From the NCBI RefSeq assembly GCF_002797395.1, contig NZ_KZ454943.1:1533768-1597767 (forward strand): 64,000 nucleotides of DNA. Direction: 5' to 3'. Below, one piece after another: positions 55,820 through 63,973 of the stretch (its first letter is position 1; each line of letters begins with the position of its first letter). A program made the translations under genes and the position numbers. This DNA is from Bacillus solitudinis (GTDB lineage Bacteria; Bacillota; Bacilli; Bacillales; Bacillaceae_D). Below the pieces are notes generated by a model that did not search any database, was not told the origin of the DNA, and saw only the letters and a program-made list of their open reading frames with translations.

Positions 55820-56149
55820 TTAGGAAGCCAAGTTTCTACAAACTTCTGCACATTTAAAGCAAGCTTCTGCACACTTTTGACAATGGTCGTGGTCATGTTT
55901 CTTACATTCATTTCCACATGTTTCACAAATTTTTGCACAGACTTCTGCTAATTCAGCAACAAAGGGTGTTCCTCTCCCTATTGCTTGTTCCAAATAAGCG
56001 CAAATATCTGCACATTCTCTATCCAAACGGATACAATCAGCCATCATATTAACGTTTCCTTCCCTCAGACAAGCATCATAACAGTGATTACAAGCAACCA
56101 TACATTCATGTAAGGCTTCAATTACAGATTGATACTGTTCATTTGACAT
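55820..56149 (-). CDS. csp3: Csp3-like four-helix copper-storage protein (YhjQ family)
   Basis: The 109-residue protein is a Cys/His-rich four-helix bundle of the DUF326 type, with CMVACNHCYDAC, CADICAYLE, CAKICETCGNECKK and CQKCAEACFKCAEVC. Length and cysteine rows match B. subtilis Csp3 (YhjQ), which stores copper(I) in the cytosol; there is no signal peptide. The start is ATG at 56149 behind AAGGAGGG. The 26 residues of upstream frame are not part of the gene. Confidence 0.88.
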   Translation of the reverse strand: MSNEQYQSVIEALHECMVACNHCYDACLREGNVNMMADCIRLDRECADICAYLEQAIGRGTPFVAELAEVCAKICETCGNECKKHDHDHCQKCAEACFKCAEVCRNLAS

Positions 56150-56299
56150 ACTATTAAAACCCTCCTTAAGAAGTTTCTGTTTACTATAACCTTTTCTCTG
56201 GCTTTTAAACCTCACGCATTTTTTCAATACTAACGTTTATACCACAACGAAAACATGACATTTCATTCCTAGCTGCTGAAATAGTTGTATTAATTGAAC

Positions 56300-56349
56300 C
56301 AAAAAAAAGAGCGTTCCCCTTTTTAAGGAAGGTACCGAACCGCTCTTTT
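56300..56349 (-). terminator. Terminator of the ydhK gene
   Basis: AAAAGAGCGTTC pairs with GAACCGCTCTTTT across one bulged base; in the minus direction eight T follow. Confidence 0.85.
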
Positions 56350-56370
56350 GGCAACTCGAGAACATATGAA

Positions 56371-56949
56371 TCAGTTTAATGCTAATTCACTTTCTGTTAC
56401 CCATTTATGATTTTCGACTGCTTCCCCTCCAGTCGTTGGAGTGAAATCAATCATGTATACCGTGGTTTCTTCGACTGAAACAATTTCAGCAGTAGCCCCT
56501 TCCATCCCTTGCATATGATCCGCTTCAAGAATTACTTCCGTTCCAGGGTCTAACTTGTTCTCACCAGCATCTACAATTTCTTCATGAATGACCCACTTAT
56601 GATTTTCAACTCTCTCTCCGCCAGTAGTTGGTGTATAAGACACGGCATAGGCCGTTGTATCATAAGCACCTACAATCGTTGCTTCGGCACCTTGCATTCC
56701 CTCCATATGACCTGTTTGAATGATAGCTTGACTTCCCACTTCAAAGGTTGGGTCTTCCGCAGTCTTCAAATCTTCAGGAACTTCACCTGAGCTAGAATGA
56801 TCCATATCCCCATGCTCCATATTCGAATCGTCATCGATTTCCACGTTTTCTTCAGTATTGGAATCCGTGTTCAAATTGTCTCCACACGCCAATACCATAA
56901 GCAGCAAGAGCAAAGACACAATACCCATTATTAATTTTTTGTTTAACAT
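56371..56949 (-). CDS. ydhK: YdhK-like lipoprotein with two DUF1541 repeats
   Basis: The 192-residue precursor has lipobox VLAC (Cys22), a linker rich in Asp, Met and His (MEHGDMDHSSSG) and two DUF1541 repeats (about 73-125 and 135-188), each with G-HM-GM-GA and YTPTTGG/FTPTTGGE-VENHKWV. YdhK of B. subtilis is surface-bound; the Met/His linker and repeated HM/GM pairs suggest copper binding, and csp3 next door fits. ATG 56949 follows GAGGTGA. Confidence 0.88.
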   Translation of the reverse strand: MLNKKLIMGIVSLLLLLMVLACGDNLNTDSNTEENVEIDDDSNMEHGDMDHSSSGEVPEDLKTAEDPTFEVGSQAIIQTGHMEGMQGAEATIVGAYDTTAYAVSYTPTTGGERVENHKWVIHEEIVDAGENKLDPGTEVILEADHMQGMEGATAEIVSVEETTVYMIDFTPTTGGEAVENHKWVTESELALN

Positions 56950-57070
56950 GTATATCACCTCGAATTTTGATAGTACAGCTTTTATCTTCTAGTGACCAGC
57001 ATAGCATCACAAGAATAACACGAAGACTTATGGACATGCTAACATCACGATTAAGAAATCGAGGTGTCCT

Positions 57071-57253
57071 ATGGAACCAACTTATATCCTAATGATTTAC
57101 TTATCTCCATTGCTTATAGGCTTATTTGCTTTTAGCATTTTTAAAGGAAATGAATTATTAGCATGCCTTTATGCCTCAGTTATTACTTCTGGTATGTATG
57201 GGATTTTAATTATTGCTAACCCGATGATAATAAGATTTTTCTTCCAAAATTAA
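57071..57253 (+). CDS. Small membrane protein, 60 residues
   Basis: ATG at 57071 follows GAGGTG. The product has two hydrophobic helices (ILMIYLSPLLIGLFAFSIF and MYGILIIANPMIIRFFF). It diverges from ydhK. No family recognised. Confidence 0.6.
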   Translation: MEPTYILMIYLSPLLIGLFAFSIFKGNELLACLYASVITSGMYGILIIANPMIIRFFFQN

Positions 57254-57288
57254 AAAACTTTAGCCTGCGTGAGGTGCATTTTCTATTT

Positions 57289-57783
57289 TTAATGTTCCTG
57301 TCTAAGACTCTTGCCTTCTTCCATTATTCCTTTATCCTTTTTTAGAAGTTTCATTAAAAAAGTATAGTAAAAGTACACGATACTATAGGGAATAAAGTAA
57401 GAAAGGAACGTATAAAAACTATTCCATCCATTCCCATAAACCGCTTTCCCTGCAATCACAAATAATATTTCTGAAATAGTCGTAATCGTAGTGAGTGCGA
57501 GAACTGCTATCATTGGGTGTACTTTATAAACCTTTATAGAATAAATCATTAGACTCCCTAACACAGGATATAAACCAATAGTAAGCGGATAAACAGATAG
57601 GGTTTCCACCCGCAAAACAGGAAAAACGACCCAGTACCCTAATTGGACTCCTATTTCATTGATGACAAAAGCTAAAACTGATGATATAGGAGCTATGACT
57701 AGCACAATAAACGTTTCCCTCTTACATAACCATAGACCAACGATCCATGGAAGTAAAAGACCGAAGACAACATTAAAGAGCAT
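57289..57783 (-). CDS. CBO0543-like membrane protein
   Basis: The protein of about 164 residues has five hydrophobic helices, with VFPVLRVETLSVYPLTIGLYPVLGSLMIYS split over helices 3 and 4. The start is uncertain; ATG 57783 behind GGGGTG is preferred. Loosely similar to the proteins at 34297, 36678 and 46303. Function unknown. Confidence 0.6.
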   Translation of the reverse strand: MLFNVVFGLLLPWIVGLWLCKRETFIVLVIAPISSVLAFVINEIGVQLGYWVVFPVLRVETLSVYPLTIGLYPVLGSLMIYSIKVYKVHPMIAVLALTTITTISEILFVIAGKAVYGNGWNSFYTFLSYFIPYSIVYFYYTFLMKLLKKDKGIMEEGKSLRQEH

Positions 57784-57911
57784 GTTCATCACCCCATTAA
57801 CCATCGTTAACCCATACTTCACTATATATACATGGAAAAATATTGGCACCGTTTATAATCAAAGAAAAGTGGAGCCACAATGGGCCCCACTATCACCTCT
57901 TACTTGTAGAC

Positions 57912-58008
57912 TTAGTACCCGTAGCCACCCCAGCTAGCACCGACAATAATTAGTAGGATGAACAACACAACGATTAACGCGAATCCACCTGCATAACCTG
58001 CACTCATT
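57912..58008 (-). pseudogene. YjcZ-type sporulation gene with one-base insertion
   Basis: Starting at ATG 58008 behind AAAGGAG the frame reads MSAGYAGGFALIVVLF and then leaves the family, ending soon in a stop. Removing one G from the GG at 57960-57961 restores ILLIIVGASWGGYGY and a stop at 57912, giving a 31-residue protein of the YjcZ type (small, hydrophobic, Gly/Tyr-rich end). Either the gene is broken or the base is a sequencing error. Confidence 0.75.
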
Positions 58009-58122
58009 AAAAACAACTCCTTTAAGTTTTTTTGTGAAGATATTTCCTCCACATTTACAGAGTATGTTCATAATCAAAATTTGCTTGTGTGTGAGCACTA
58101 ATTGAGATAGGAAATTCGCTAT

Positions 58123-59238
58123 TTACTTATCACCTTTGATAAACATCCATATCCCTTCGAATATCTTAGCTTCGTAAAAGGAAAGGAGTAGCACTAGAAG
58201 AACAGGACCTATGAAAAGTCCCATAAACCCAAAAAGCTGCAAACCGGCAAATAGTGATATGAGCGTTGCTAACGGATTAAGACCCAAGCTTGACGAGAGG
58301 ACTTTTGGTTCAGCTAATTGTCTAAGCGTAATCGTTAAAACGTACAGAATTAATAAACCAACTCCCAAAAAAAGATCGCCCATTACAATACTGTAAACGG
58401 CCCAAGGAATTAAAATAATTCCAGTTCCAAGATAGGGCAACAAATCTACAACCCCAAGAACGAGTGCGATAGTTAATGGTTGTTCGACTTTCAACACAAG
58501 AAGCCCAATGAAATTTAAAACAGCTGTCATAGTTATTAGAATAAACTGAGCAGCAAGAAAGCCCACTAACTTAGATTTTAAATCTTGATACACTTGTCCA
58601 AATTGAACAAAAGTCTGTTTTGGCAGTCTATCTTCAACAAGGGCGCGGAGTCGATTCCAATCCTTACTAATAAAGTATAAGGACAAAACAATAAAAACAA
58701 ATACTGTTAATGTAATTGGTAAGGCTCCAACAAGATGTGAGAGGCTATTAGCGATAGCTTGTCCTGCACTACCAAGAATCGATGCAAACTGCCCACCCAT
58801 CTGCTGAATGCTATTTTCAATTGCATTTCTTTGGGTATCATCTAAATGATCAATTAACCCCATGCCCCTCATCCATAGTGGAAAAAGTTGCTCGTTCACG
58901 TATGACTGGATGTGAACAGAAATGGTTTCAATTTGACTTGGGACAAGTCGTGATAAGTATTGAAAACCATCAATAAGTTTCATTACAAGTAAAGTAAGGA
59001 CCCCTCCAACTAATCCAAATAGAACTAAAATGCTAGTTAGTACAGCAACCATTCTTGGGAATTTGGCCTTCTTCTCTAATAAACTCACAACGGGGTTAAT
59101 TAGAAAAGCCAACACTAAAGCAATCAAAAAAGGGAAGGTAAGCCATACAATATAATAAAAGACGAACCAGCCAAGAACGATCAATAAAGCCACAATCAAA
59201 ATCCGAATAATCACTTGAAGTACCTTATTGTCAGCCAT
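58123..59238 (-). CDS. AI-2E family transporter (YtvI/YueF-like)
   Basis: The 371-residue protein has about eight membrane helices, an extracytoplasmic helical domain after helix 3 (residues about 95-150) and the conserved GVVDLLPYLGTGIILIPWA and LRQLAEPKVLSSSLGLNPLATLISLF segments. The start is ATG 59238 behind GGAGAGGG. Members include sodium/proton antiporters and quorum-signal exporters; in an alkaliphile an antiporter role is attractive but not shown. It ends 40 bases from popT and is probably co-transcribed. Confidence 0.88.
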   Translation of the reverse strand: MADNKVLQVIIRILIVALLIVLGWFVFYYIVWLTFPFLIALVLAFLINPVVSLLEKKAKFPRMVAVLTSILVLFGLVGGVLTLLVMKLIDGFQYLSRLVPSQIETISVHIQSYVNEQLFPLWMRGMGLIDHLDDTQRNAIENSIQQMGGQFASILGSAGQAIANSLSHLVGALPITLTVFVFIVLSLYFISKDWNRLRALVEDRLPKQTFVQFGQVYQDLKSKLVGFLAAQFILITMTAVLNFIGLLVLKVEQPLTIALVLGVVDLLPYLGTGIILIPWAVYSIVMGDLFLGVGLLILYVLTITLRQLAEPKVLSSSLGLNPLATLISLFAGLQLFGFMGLFIGPVLLVLLLSFYEAKIFEGIWMFIKGDK

Positions 59239-59277
59239 TTTTACCCTCTCCACCTTTAGCTTTACCAACGCTTTGTT

Positions 59278-60102
59278 TTATTGTTTTTTCATACCGAAAT
59301 AACTTAATAAATACGCACTAAGCCCACCTAAAATAAGAGCAAGTACACTTAAGTAAAATAAAAAGGCATCCCCCGAAATACCAGGATAAATGACAACAAT
59401 CGAACCTAAAATAAAACCTATCATTAACGCATATGTACCTGTTCTATACAGTTTTAAAAGGTAAGTAACCAATTTACTAGTAATCATAAGCCCTAAGGCC
59501 ACACCAGCCCCAATTGTACCAATCACAGCTAAGTTTAATGTAGCTAAAGCATTGATAACGGTTGGATAGACTCCAAAAAGTAAAAAGATAAACGAACCAC
59601 TAATGCCTGGTAAAATCATGGCAGAGCTAGCAAACCAGCCAGCAAAAAATAATAAAACATAGTCACTCCAAACCAAATGACTCATGACTGTCGCTAACTC
59701 ATTATCTTTTAAAAAGAATGTAGAACTTACTAATATCGCTCCCAGCGCAATCAGGACATAATGAACAGCAGTAAAGGTTCGTTTATAATTAATGTCCTTT
59801 AATAGCATTGGAATAATCCCTATTATCACACCTAGAAAAAAGAAGAAAGTAGGTTGTGGGTATTCAACTAAAAGCCATTCAACTAAATGACTTATTGTAA
59901 AAAAGGCAACGATAATGCCTGTCCCTAGGGGAACCAGGAACATCACGTGCTCTTTCCATTGCTTTGAAAACAAGCCATTAATCGCAGCAAGGAGTGATTG
60001 ATAAATTCCGAGCACTAATGCAATCGTCCCACCACTTACTCCAGGAATAAGATCACTCGTACCCATTGTCATACCTTTAATAATATTACGCCATTGAAAC
60101 AA
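59278..60102 (-). CDS. popT: DUF368 polyprenyl-phosphate transporter PopT
   Basis: The 274-residue protein has about eight membrane helices and two inverted DUF368 half-motifs: GTSDLIPGVSGGTIALVLGIY at the start and SSAMILPGISGSFIFLLFG in the middle. DUF368 proteins (PopT) were shown to return undecaprenyl phosphate across the membrane, especially at high pH, where the DedA-type carrier UptA fails. ATG at 60102 follows AAGGAGAAGG. An intact copy fits an alkaline habitat. Confidence 0.9.
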   Translation of the reverse strand: MFQWRNIIKGMTMGTSDLIPGVSGGTIALVLGIYQSLLAAINGLFSKQWKEHVMFLVPLGTGIIVAFFTISHLVEWLLVEYPQPTFFFFLGVIIGIIPMLLKDINYKRTFTAVHYVLIALGAILVSSTFFLKDNELATVMSHLVWSDYVLLFFAGWFASSAMILPGISGSFIFLLFGVYPTVINALATLNLAVIGTIGAGVALGLMITSKLVTYLLKLYRTGTYALMIGFILGSIVVIYPGISGDAFLFYLSVLALILGGLSAYLLSYFGMKKQ

Positions 60103-60277
60103 AGCAATCCTTCTCCTTTGTAAAACATTTCTACTACCAATGGTAAAGGTTTGGCTAACACCATGTTAATGTTCCCAGTGACTCCTAAAGTCAAACATCG
60201 ATAAAGGTATACCTCACTGCTACGTGGACGATAATGAAGACCGAACAAGGACCTTTAATTTTGAAAAGGAGATTACA

Positions 60278-60700
60278 ATGGTTAAGACGTTAGCAGGTTG
60301 CATGATACTTACTATTATACTTCTTTCTACACCAAGTTACATAACGTATCAATCCATCAATAGCGAATCAACCGACTACACAGACACTCGATTCGAAATG
60401 TTAAATAATAAACCAGACCCAGAAACGCTTAAAAAGAACCGCGAACAAAACATGAAGGTTGCAGATCATCAAGCTCAGGATTCTTTAACGAAGGCAGAAG
60501 CCGTTAACCTCTTACTTGAGCATCTCTCCGTAAGTGAGCTGTATGCCATCTATAAAAAGGTTAAAAATGGCTTAACTGAAAGTGATAGACAAGAAATCCG
60601 TTCCCTCCTGAACGAACGATTAACAAAGGAAGAGATTGCTGAACTAAAAAAAATTGGTTCGAAAGAGCTTGAGCGCTTAACTGAAAATGATTTTAAATAA
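60278..60700 (+). CDS. Hypothetical exported or membrane-anchored helical protein
   Basis: The 140-residue protein has an N-terminal hydrophobic helix (about 5-22) and then a highly charged, helical C-terminus (ELYAIYKKVKNGLTESDRQEI and LTKEEIAELKKIGSKELERL). ATG at 60278 follows AAAGGAG. It resembles signal-anchored Bacillus proteins of unknown role. Confidence 0.65.
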   Translation: MVKTLAGCMILTIILLSTPSYITYQSINSESTDYTDTRFEMLNNKPDPETLKKNREQNMKVADHQAQDSLTKAEAVNLLLEHLSVSELYAIYKKVKNGLTESDRQEIRSLLNERLTKEEIAELKKIGSKELERLTENDFK

Positions 60701-60885
60701 GCTTCAATATTTTTACGCATCGTCTTGCCGCTGAAAAACTTATGGTACTACAATACAAAGTTGCTAAACAAGATGAACAAACAGTTATCCAATCAACCAA
60801 TTCATTTACTTTAGAGATTCTTCTCAGTCTATCTTATGAAAGCTTGAACAATAATTCATACGTTAAGAATAGGAGTGAGTCTTCG

Positions 60886-61305
60886 ATGTACGAGCTAAAA
60901 ACAATCGAAAACGACAAAAGTGTCATTGCCTTTATTGAAACAGTTGAAAACCCTAAAAAACGTGAAGATGCTTATAAACTATTAGATATTTTCACTGAAA
61001 CAACAGGCTATCAAGCCAAGATGTGGGGACCGAGTATTATTGGGTTTGGCTCCTATCACTATAAATATGATTCAGGACATGAGGGCGACGCACCACTCGT
61101 CGGCTTTTCTCCTCGAAAAGCGAAAATTAGTTTATATTTTGCCACGGGTGACACATATCGCGAGGAATTATTAAAAGACTTTGGGAAGCATACGACCGGT
61201 AAAGCTTGTGTGTATATTAACAAAGTTGCAGATATTGAAGTTGACGTGTTAATAGCCTTAATTACTCAATCTATGCTTTTTTTGAAAGAAACGTATCCTA
61301 ATTAA
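60886..61305 (+). CDS. DUF1801 (YdhG-like) protein
   Basis: The 139-residue cytoplasmic protein has the DUF1801 pattern: ENPKKREDAYKLLDIF, MWGPSIIGFGSYHYKY and GFSPRKAKISLYF. ATG at 60886 follows AGGAGTGAG; the open frame upstream to 60742 has no site. The fold is iron-sulphur-assembly-like (FdhD/YdhG); function unknown. Confidence 0.85.
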   Translation: MYELKTIENDKSVIAFIETVENPKKREDAYKLLDIFTETTGYQAKMWGPSIIGFGSYHYKYDSGHEGDAPLVGFSPRKAKISLYFATGDTYREELLKDFGKHTTGKACVYINKVADIEVDVLIALITQSMLFLKETYPN

Positions 61306-61382
61306 TACCACAAAAAAATCCTCATCACTATGGATAATTTCAAACCTTCGAAGCACACTAAGAAAAAAAGAGGTGTGTGGCG

Positions 61383-61544
61383 ATGAATCCCTTATTTGAT
61401 AGGACATGGAAACTGCTGAATTCAATTGATAAAGACGGCATTGTATTTGACAAAGGGTTAAAATGGTTCATCTATCTCCAGCATAGCAGTTCTTATTCTT
61501 CTTCTTTAAATTGGATTGGAGTTATTATGATGGAATTAGTCTAA
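61383..61544 (+). CDS. Small hypothetical protein, 53 residues
   Basis: ATG at 61383 follows GAGGTG. The product reads MNPLFDRTWKLLNSIDKDG and is mildly hydrophobic near its end. No family recognised; it may be a broken piece of a larger gene. Confidence 0.4.
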   Translation: MNPLFDRTWKLLNSIDKDGIVFDKGLKWFIYLQHSSSYSSSLNWIGVIMMELV

Positions 61545-61730
61545 GTGATTCCAAAAACACCCAACACATATATGGGCATAGTTGTAACAGACTCCCCCCC
61601 TCTAAAAACCTAGAACCCTGTGAAAATATGAATAAGAAAGCAACCAGAAAAGAAATAAAAAAGTAAAAAGGACTTATGAACTGATTTTTCGATAAAATTT
61701 GCTATTATATGACTTTTCTCTCTAAACCTA

Positions 61731-61760
61731 TTGCTACTTTTGTCTTACATTGCGTATAAT
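61731..61760 (+). promoter_or_regulatory. Promoter of the riboswitch-EAL transcript
   Basis: TTGCTA and TATAAT are 18 bases apart, about 35 bases upstream of the aptamer. This is a SigA-type pair with a perfect -10. Confidence 0.6.
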
Positions 61761-61794
61761 AGATTTATAAATATTTTCAACCAAAAATAAATTA

Positions 61795-61934
61795 ACACGA
61801 TAATGGCAAACTTATCGAAAGGTAAGGACGCAAAGCTACGGGCCTAATGCACTTGTGTAATGGTAGCCGAGCCACCGAAGGATACTTGATTATAAAACGG
61901 TGAGCCGAGTTTTCTTAGGTTCACCGTTTTTTTT
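61795..61934 (+). ncRNA. c-di-GMP-I (GEMM) riboswitch with terminator
   Basis: The aptamer (about 61795-61880) has the GEMM-I core: ATGGCAAAC, a GAAA tetraloop, AAGGACGCAAAGCTACGGGCC and GGTAGCCGAGCCACCG. A terminator follows (894-906 with 918-930, one G-U pair, then eight T). The hairpin can form in competition with aptamer-side pairing, so ligand binding should switch read-through. The gene after it is a c-di-GMP phosphodiesterase, giving feedback control of the second messenger. Confidence 0.92.
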
Positions 61935-61973
61935 GATATGCATCTAAAAGTGATGAAGGGTGGTTCGATAGCG

Positions 61974-62702
61974 TTGTCTATTTCAGTGTATATAAGAGAA
62001 GAAAAATTCTATCATTATTTTCAACCAATATATAATTTAAACAGTATGAACAAAATAGGGTTTGAGGCCCTTCTCAGGTCTAAAGTTCATGCGAATCCTG
62101 AGACCGTTTTCAAAGAAGCAATAAAAGAGAAACGCCTCTATGAATTGGATTCGATATCCATTCATAATGCCTTATACACCTACCAGTCAGCAGGATTTTC
62201 CCAAAAAGAGGGTGCGCTGTTTTTAAATATCTTTCCATCGACCATTTTAAACCGAGATTTCTCCTCTTTTCTCAATAAAATTAGTACTGAAAATTATTTA
62301 GATAAACAACAAATTGTCCTAGAAATTTGTGAATCTGAAAGTATTGATGAATTTGAAACCTTTAAAGAACGGATTATTGAGCTAAAGAAACAGGGCTTTT
62401 TAATTGCAATTGACGATATCGGAAAAGGGTATTCGAATTTCGAACTAGTTATTGAACTCGAACCAGATTACTTAAAATTAGATCGTTATTTTTCAAAGGA
62501 CTTACACTTGTCCAAGAAAAAACAAAGAATTATTTCTTTTTTTCTTAACTATTGTGAAGAAGAGAAAATACGATTGATTTTAGAAGGCTTAGAAGATAAT
62601 AGAGACCTAGTAGTAGCAAAGGCATTAGGCGTTAAACATGGGCAAGGGTACATTCTAGGGAGACCGGCTTTATTAAAAGAACTAATGTTAAAGCAAAACT
62701 AA
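61974..62702 (+). CDS. EAL-domain c-di-GMP phosphodiesterase
   Basis: The protein of about 242 residues is a single EAL domain, with GFEALLRSK (EALLR motif), LEICESES, IDDIGKGYSN (the DDFG-type loop), YLKLDR, ILEGLE and QGYILGRP; all metal and catalytic positions appear kept. The start is uncertain: TTG 61974 stands behind AAGGGTGG, and ATG 61938 has no site because it overlaps the riboswitch terminator tail. It should hydrolyse c-di-GMP to pGpG, favouring motility over biofilm. Confidence 0.88.
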   Translation: MSISVYIREEKFYHYFQPIYNLNSMNKIGFEALLRSKVHANPETVFKEAIKEKRLYELDSISIHNALYTYQSAGFSQKEGALFLNIFPSTILNRDFSSFLNKISTENYLDKQQIVLEICESESIDEFETFKERIIELKKQGFLIAIDDIGKGYSNFELVIELEPDYLKLDRYFSKDLHLSKKKQRIISFFLNYCEEEKIRLILEGLEDNRDLVVAKALGVKHGQGYILGRPALLKELMLKQN

Positions 62703-62792
62703 TTTTCGGACAAAAATGCTTAATTCTAAGGTCAAGTGGATTATAATTGACAATGATTTTTACATTGTTTATACTTACTTTTGTTTAGTATG

Positions 62793-62801
62793 TATAGCAA
62801 C
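62793..62801. promoter_or_regulatory. Half-site of the MarR operator before the MarR gene
   Basis: TATAGCAAC is the reverse complement of half of the palindrome found twice before azoR. It lies 19 bases before the MarR start and suggests autoregulation. Confidence 0.4.
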
Positions 62802-62819
62802 TTGTAAAGAGGGATAAAT

Positions 62820-63254
62820 TTGAAATTATCTTTTCAGGACTATATCAGTATCAAGATTCATAAAACAGACCTTTTCCTTACTAATTTTATTCAGTCAAAA
62901 TTAAAACCATTCAACCTTGCTCCAGAACAGAATCTAATTATGATGTTACTTTGGGAAAGGGACGGTTTAACTCAATACCAGTTAGTGGATAGATTAGCTA
63001 AGGATAAGACGAATATTGCGCGAATGGCTTCTAATCTTGAGAAAAAGGGATTTATTAAAAGAACACATTGTCAAGATGACCGCCGTTCCGTGAAATTATA
63101 CCTAACTCCGCTTGGTAAAGAGCTTGGCGAAGAAATCATTCCCCTCGCTGAAGAGTTTGATAAAGTCGTTTGTAAAGGGATTTCAAATGAAGAATTATTA
63201 GAGCTAGAAAGGCTGCTTCTAAAAATGCAAAAGAATGTCCAAAACTTGAATTAA
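62820..63254 (+). CDS. MarR-family regulator
   Basis: The 144-residue protein has the MarR winged helix: LTQYQLVDRLAKDKTNIARMASNLEKKG, then RTHCQDDRRSVKLYLTPLG (the wing). The start is TTG 62820 behind AGAGGG. It sits before azoR on the same strand, and the twin operator lies between them. Cysteines at KRTHC and VVCKG could sense thiol-reactive compounds, as in MhqR/OhrR-type regulators, but this is inference. Confidence 0.9.
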   Translation: MKLSFQDYISIKIHKTDLFLTNFIQSKLKPFNLAPEQNLIMMLLWERDGLTQYQLVDRLAKDKTNIARMASNLEKKGFIKRTHCQDDRRSVKLYLTPLGKELGEEIIPLAEEFDKVVCKGISNEELLELERLLLKMQKNVQNLN

Positions 63255-63275
63255 GTTAGACATTCGGCCCCATTT

Positions 63276-63323
63276 AGTTGCTATAACAACTATAAACCAC
63301 TTAAATGGTTGCTATAACAACCA
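63276..63323. promoter_or_regulatory. Twin MarR operator in the azoR promoter
   Basis: The 14-mer GTTGCTATAACAAC occurs twice (277-290 and 308-321), centred 31 bases (about three turns) apart, each within a near-perfect palindrome of 16-18 bases. Such pairs just upstream of a MarR-controlled gene are standard operators. Confidence 0.75.
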
Positions 63324-63346
63324 TTACTATATTGGAGGTTCTTCAC

Positions 63347-63973
63347 ATGGCAAAAGTATTATTTATAAAAGCAAATTCCAGACCAATCGAACAGGCAGTT
63401 AGTGTAAAGCTGTATCATTCTTTTCTTGAGAGTTATCAAGAGGCAAACCCTGAAGATGTCATTACTGAACTTGACTTATTTAAGGAAAACCTGCCTTATT
63501 ATGATACTGATAAGATTAACGGGATGTTTAAGCTTGCAAATGGCATGGAGTTAACTGATGCTGAAAAAGAAGCATCAGATATAGTGACCAAGTATTTAAA
63601 TCAATTTCTTGATGCTGATAAAATCGTCTTTGCTTTCCCACTTTGGAATTTCACTGTACCAGCTGTACTCCATACATACTTAGACTATATTGCACAAGCA
63701 GGTAAGACCTTTAGTTATACAGCAGAAGGTCCTGTTGGCTTGCTTTCTGACAAAAAGGTTACTCTTCTAAATGCAAGAGGTGGCGTTTATTCGGAAGGCC
63801 CTTCTCAATCTGCTGAAATGGCCGTAAATTATGTAAAGACGATGTTAAACTTCTGGGGTGTTCAGGATATTACAACAGTCATTATCGAAGGTCATAATCA
63901 ATACCCAGACCAATCTGAGAAACTTATTGGCGCAGGACTAGAAAAGGCTGCAGCTGTTGCTAAAGCGTTCTAA
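63347..63973 (+). CDS. azoR: FMN-dependent NADH-azoreductase
   Basis: The 208-residue flavodoxin-like protein has [18 protein letters not shown] at the FMN phosphate loop, [21 protein letters not shown] as the flavin and substrate segment and [13 protein letters not shown] at the third loop; the length fits AzoR. ATG 63347 follows GGAGG. It reduces quinones and azo compounds and protects from thiol stress. The MarR-type protein upstream is its likely repressor. Confidence 0.92.
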   Translation: MAKVLFIKANSRPIEQAVSVKLYHSFLESYQEANPEDVITELDLFKENLPYYDTDKINGMFKLANGMELTDAEKEASDIVTKYLNQFLDADKIVFAFPLWNFTVPAVLHTYLDYIAQAGKTFSYTAEGPVGLLSDKKVTLLNARGGVYSEGPSQSAEMAVNYVKTMLNFWGVQDITTVIIEGHNQYPDQSEKLIGAGLEKAAAVAKAF

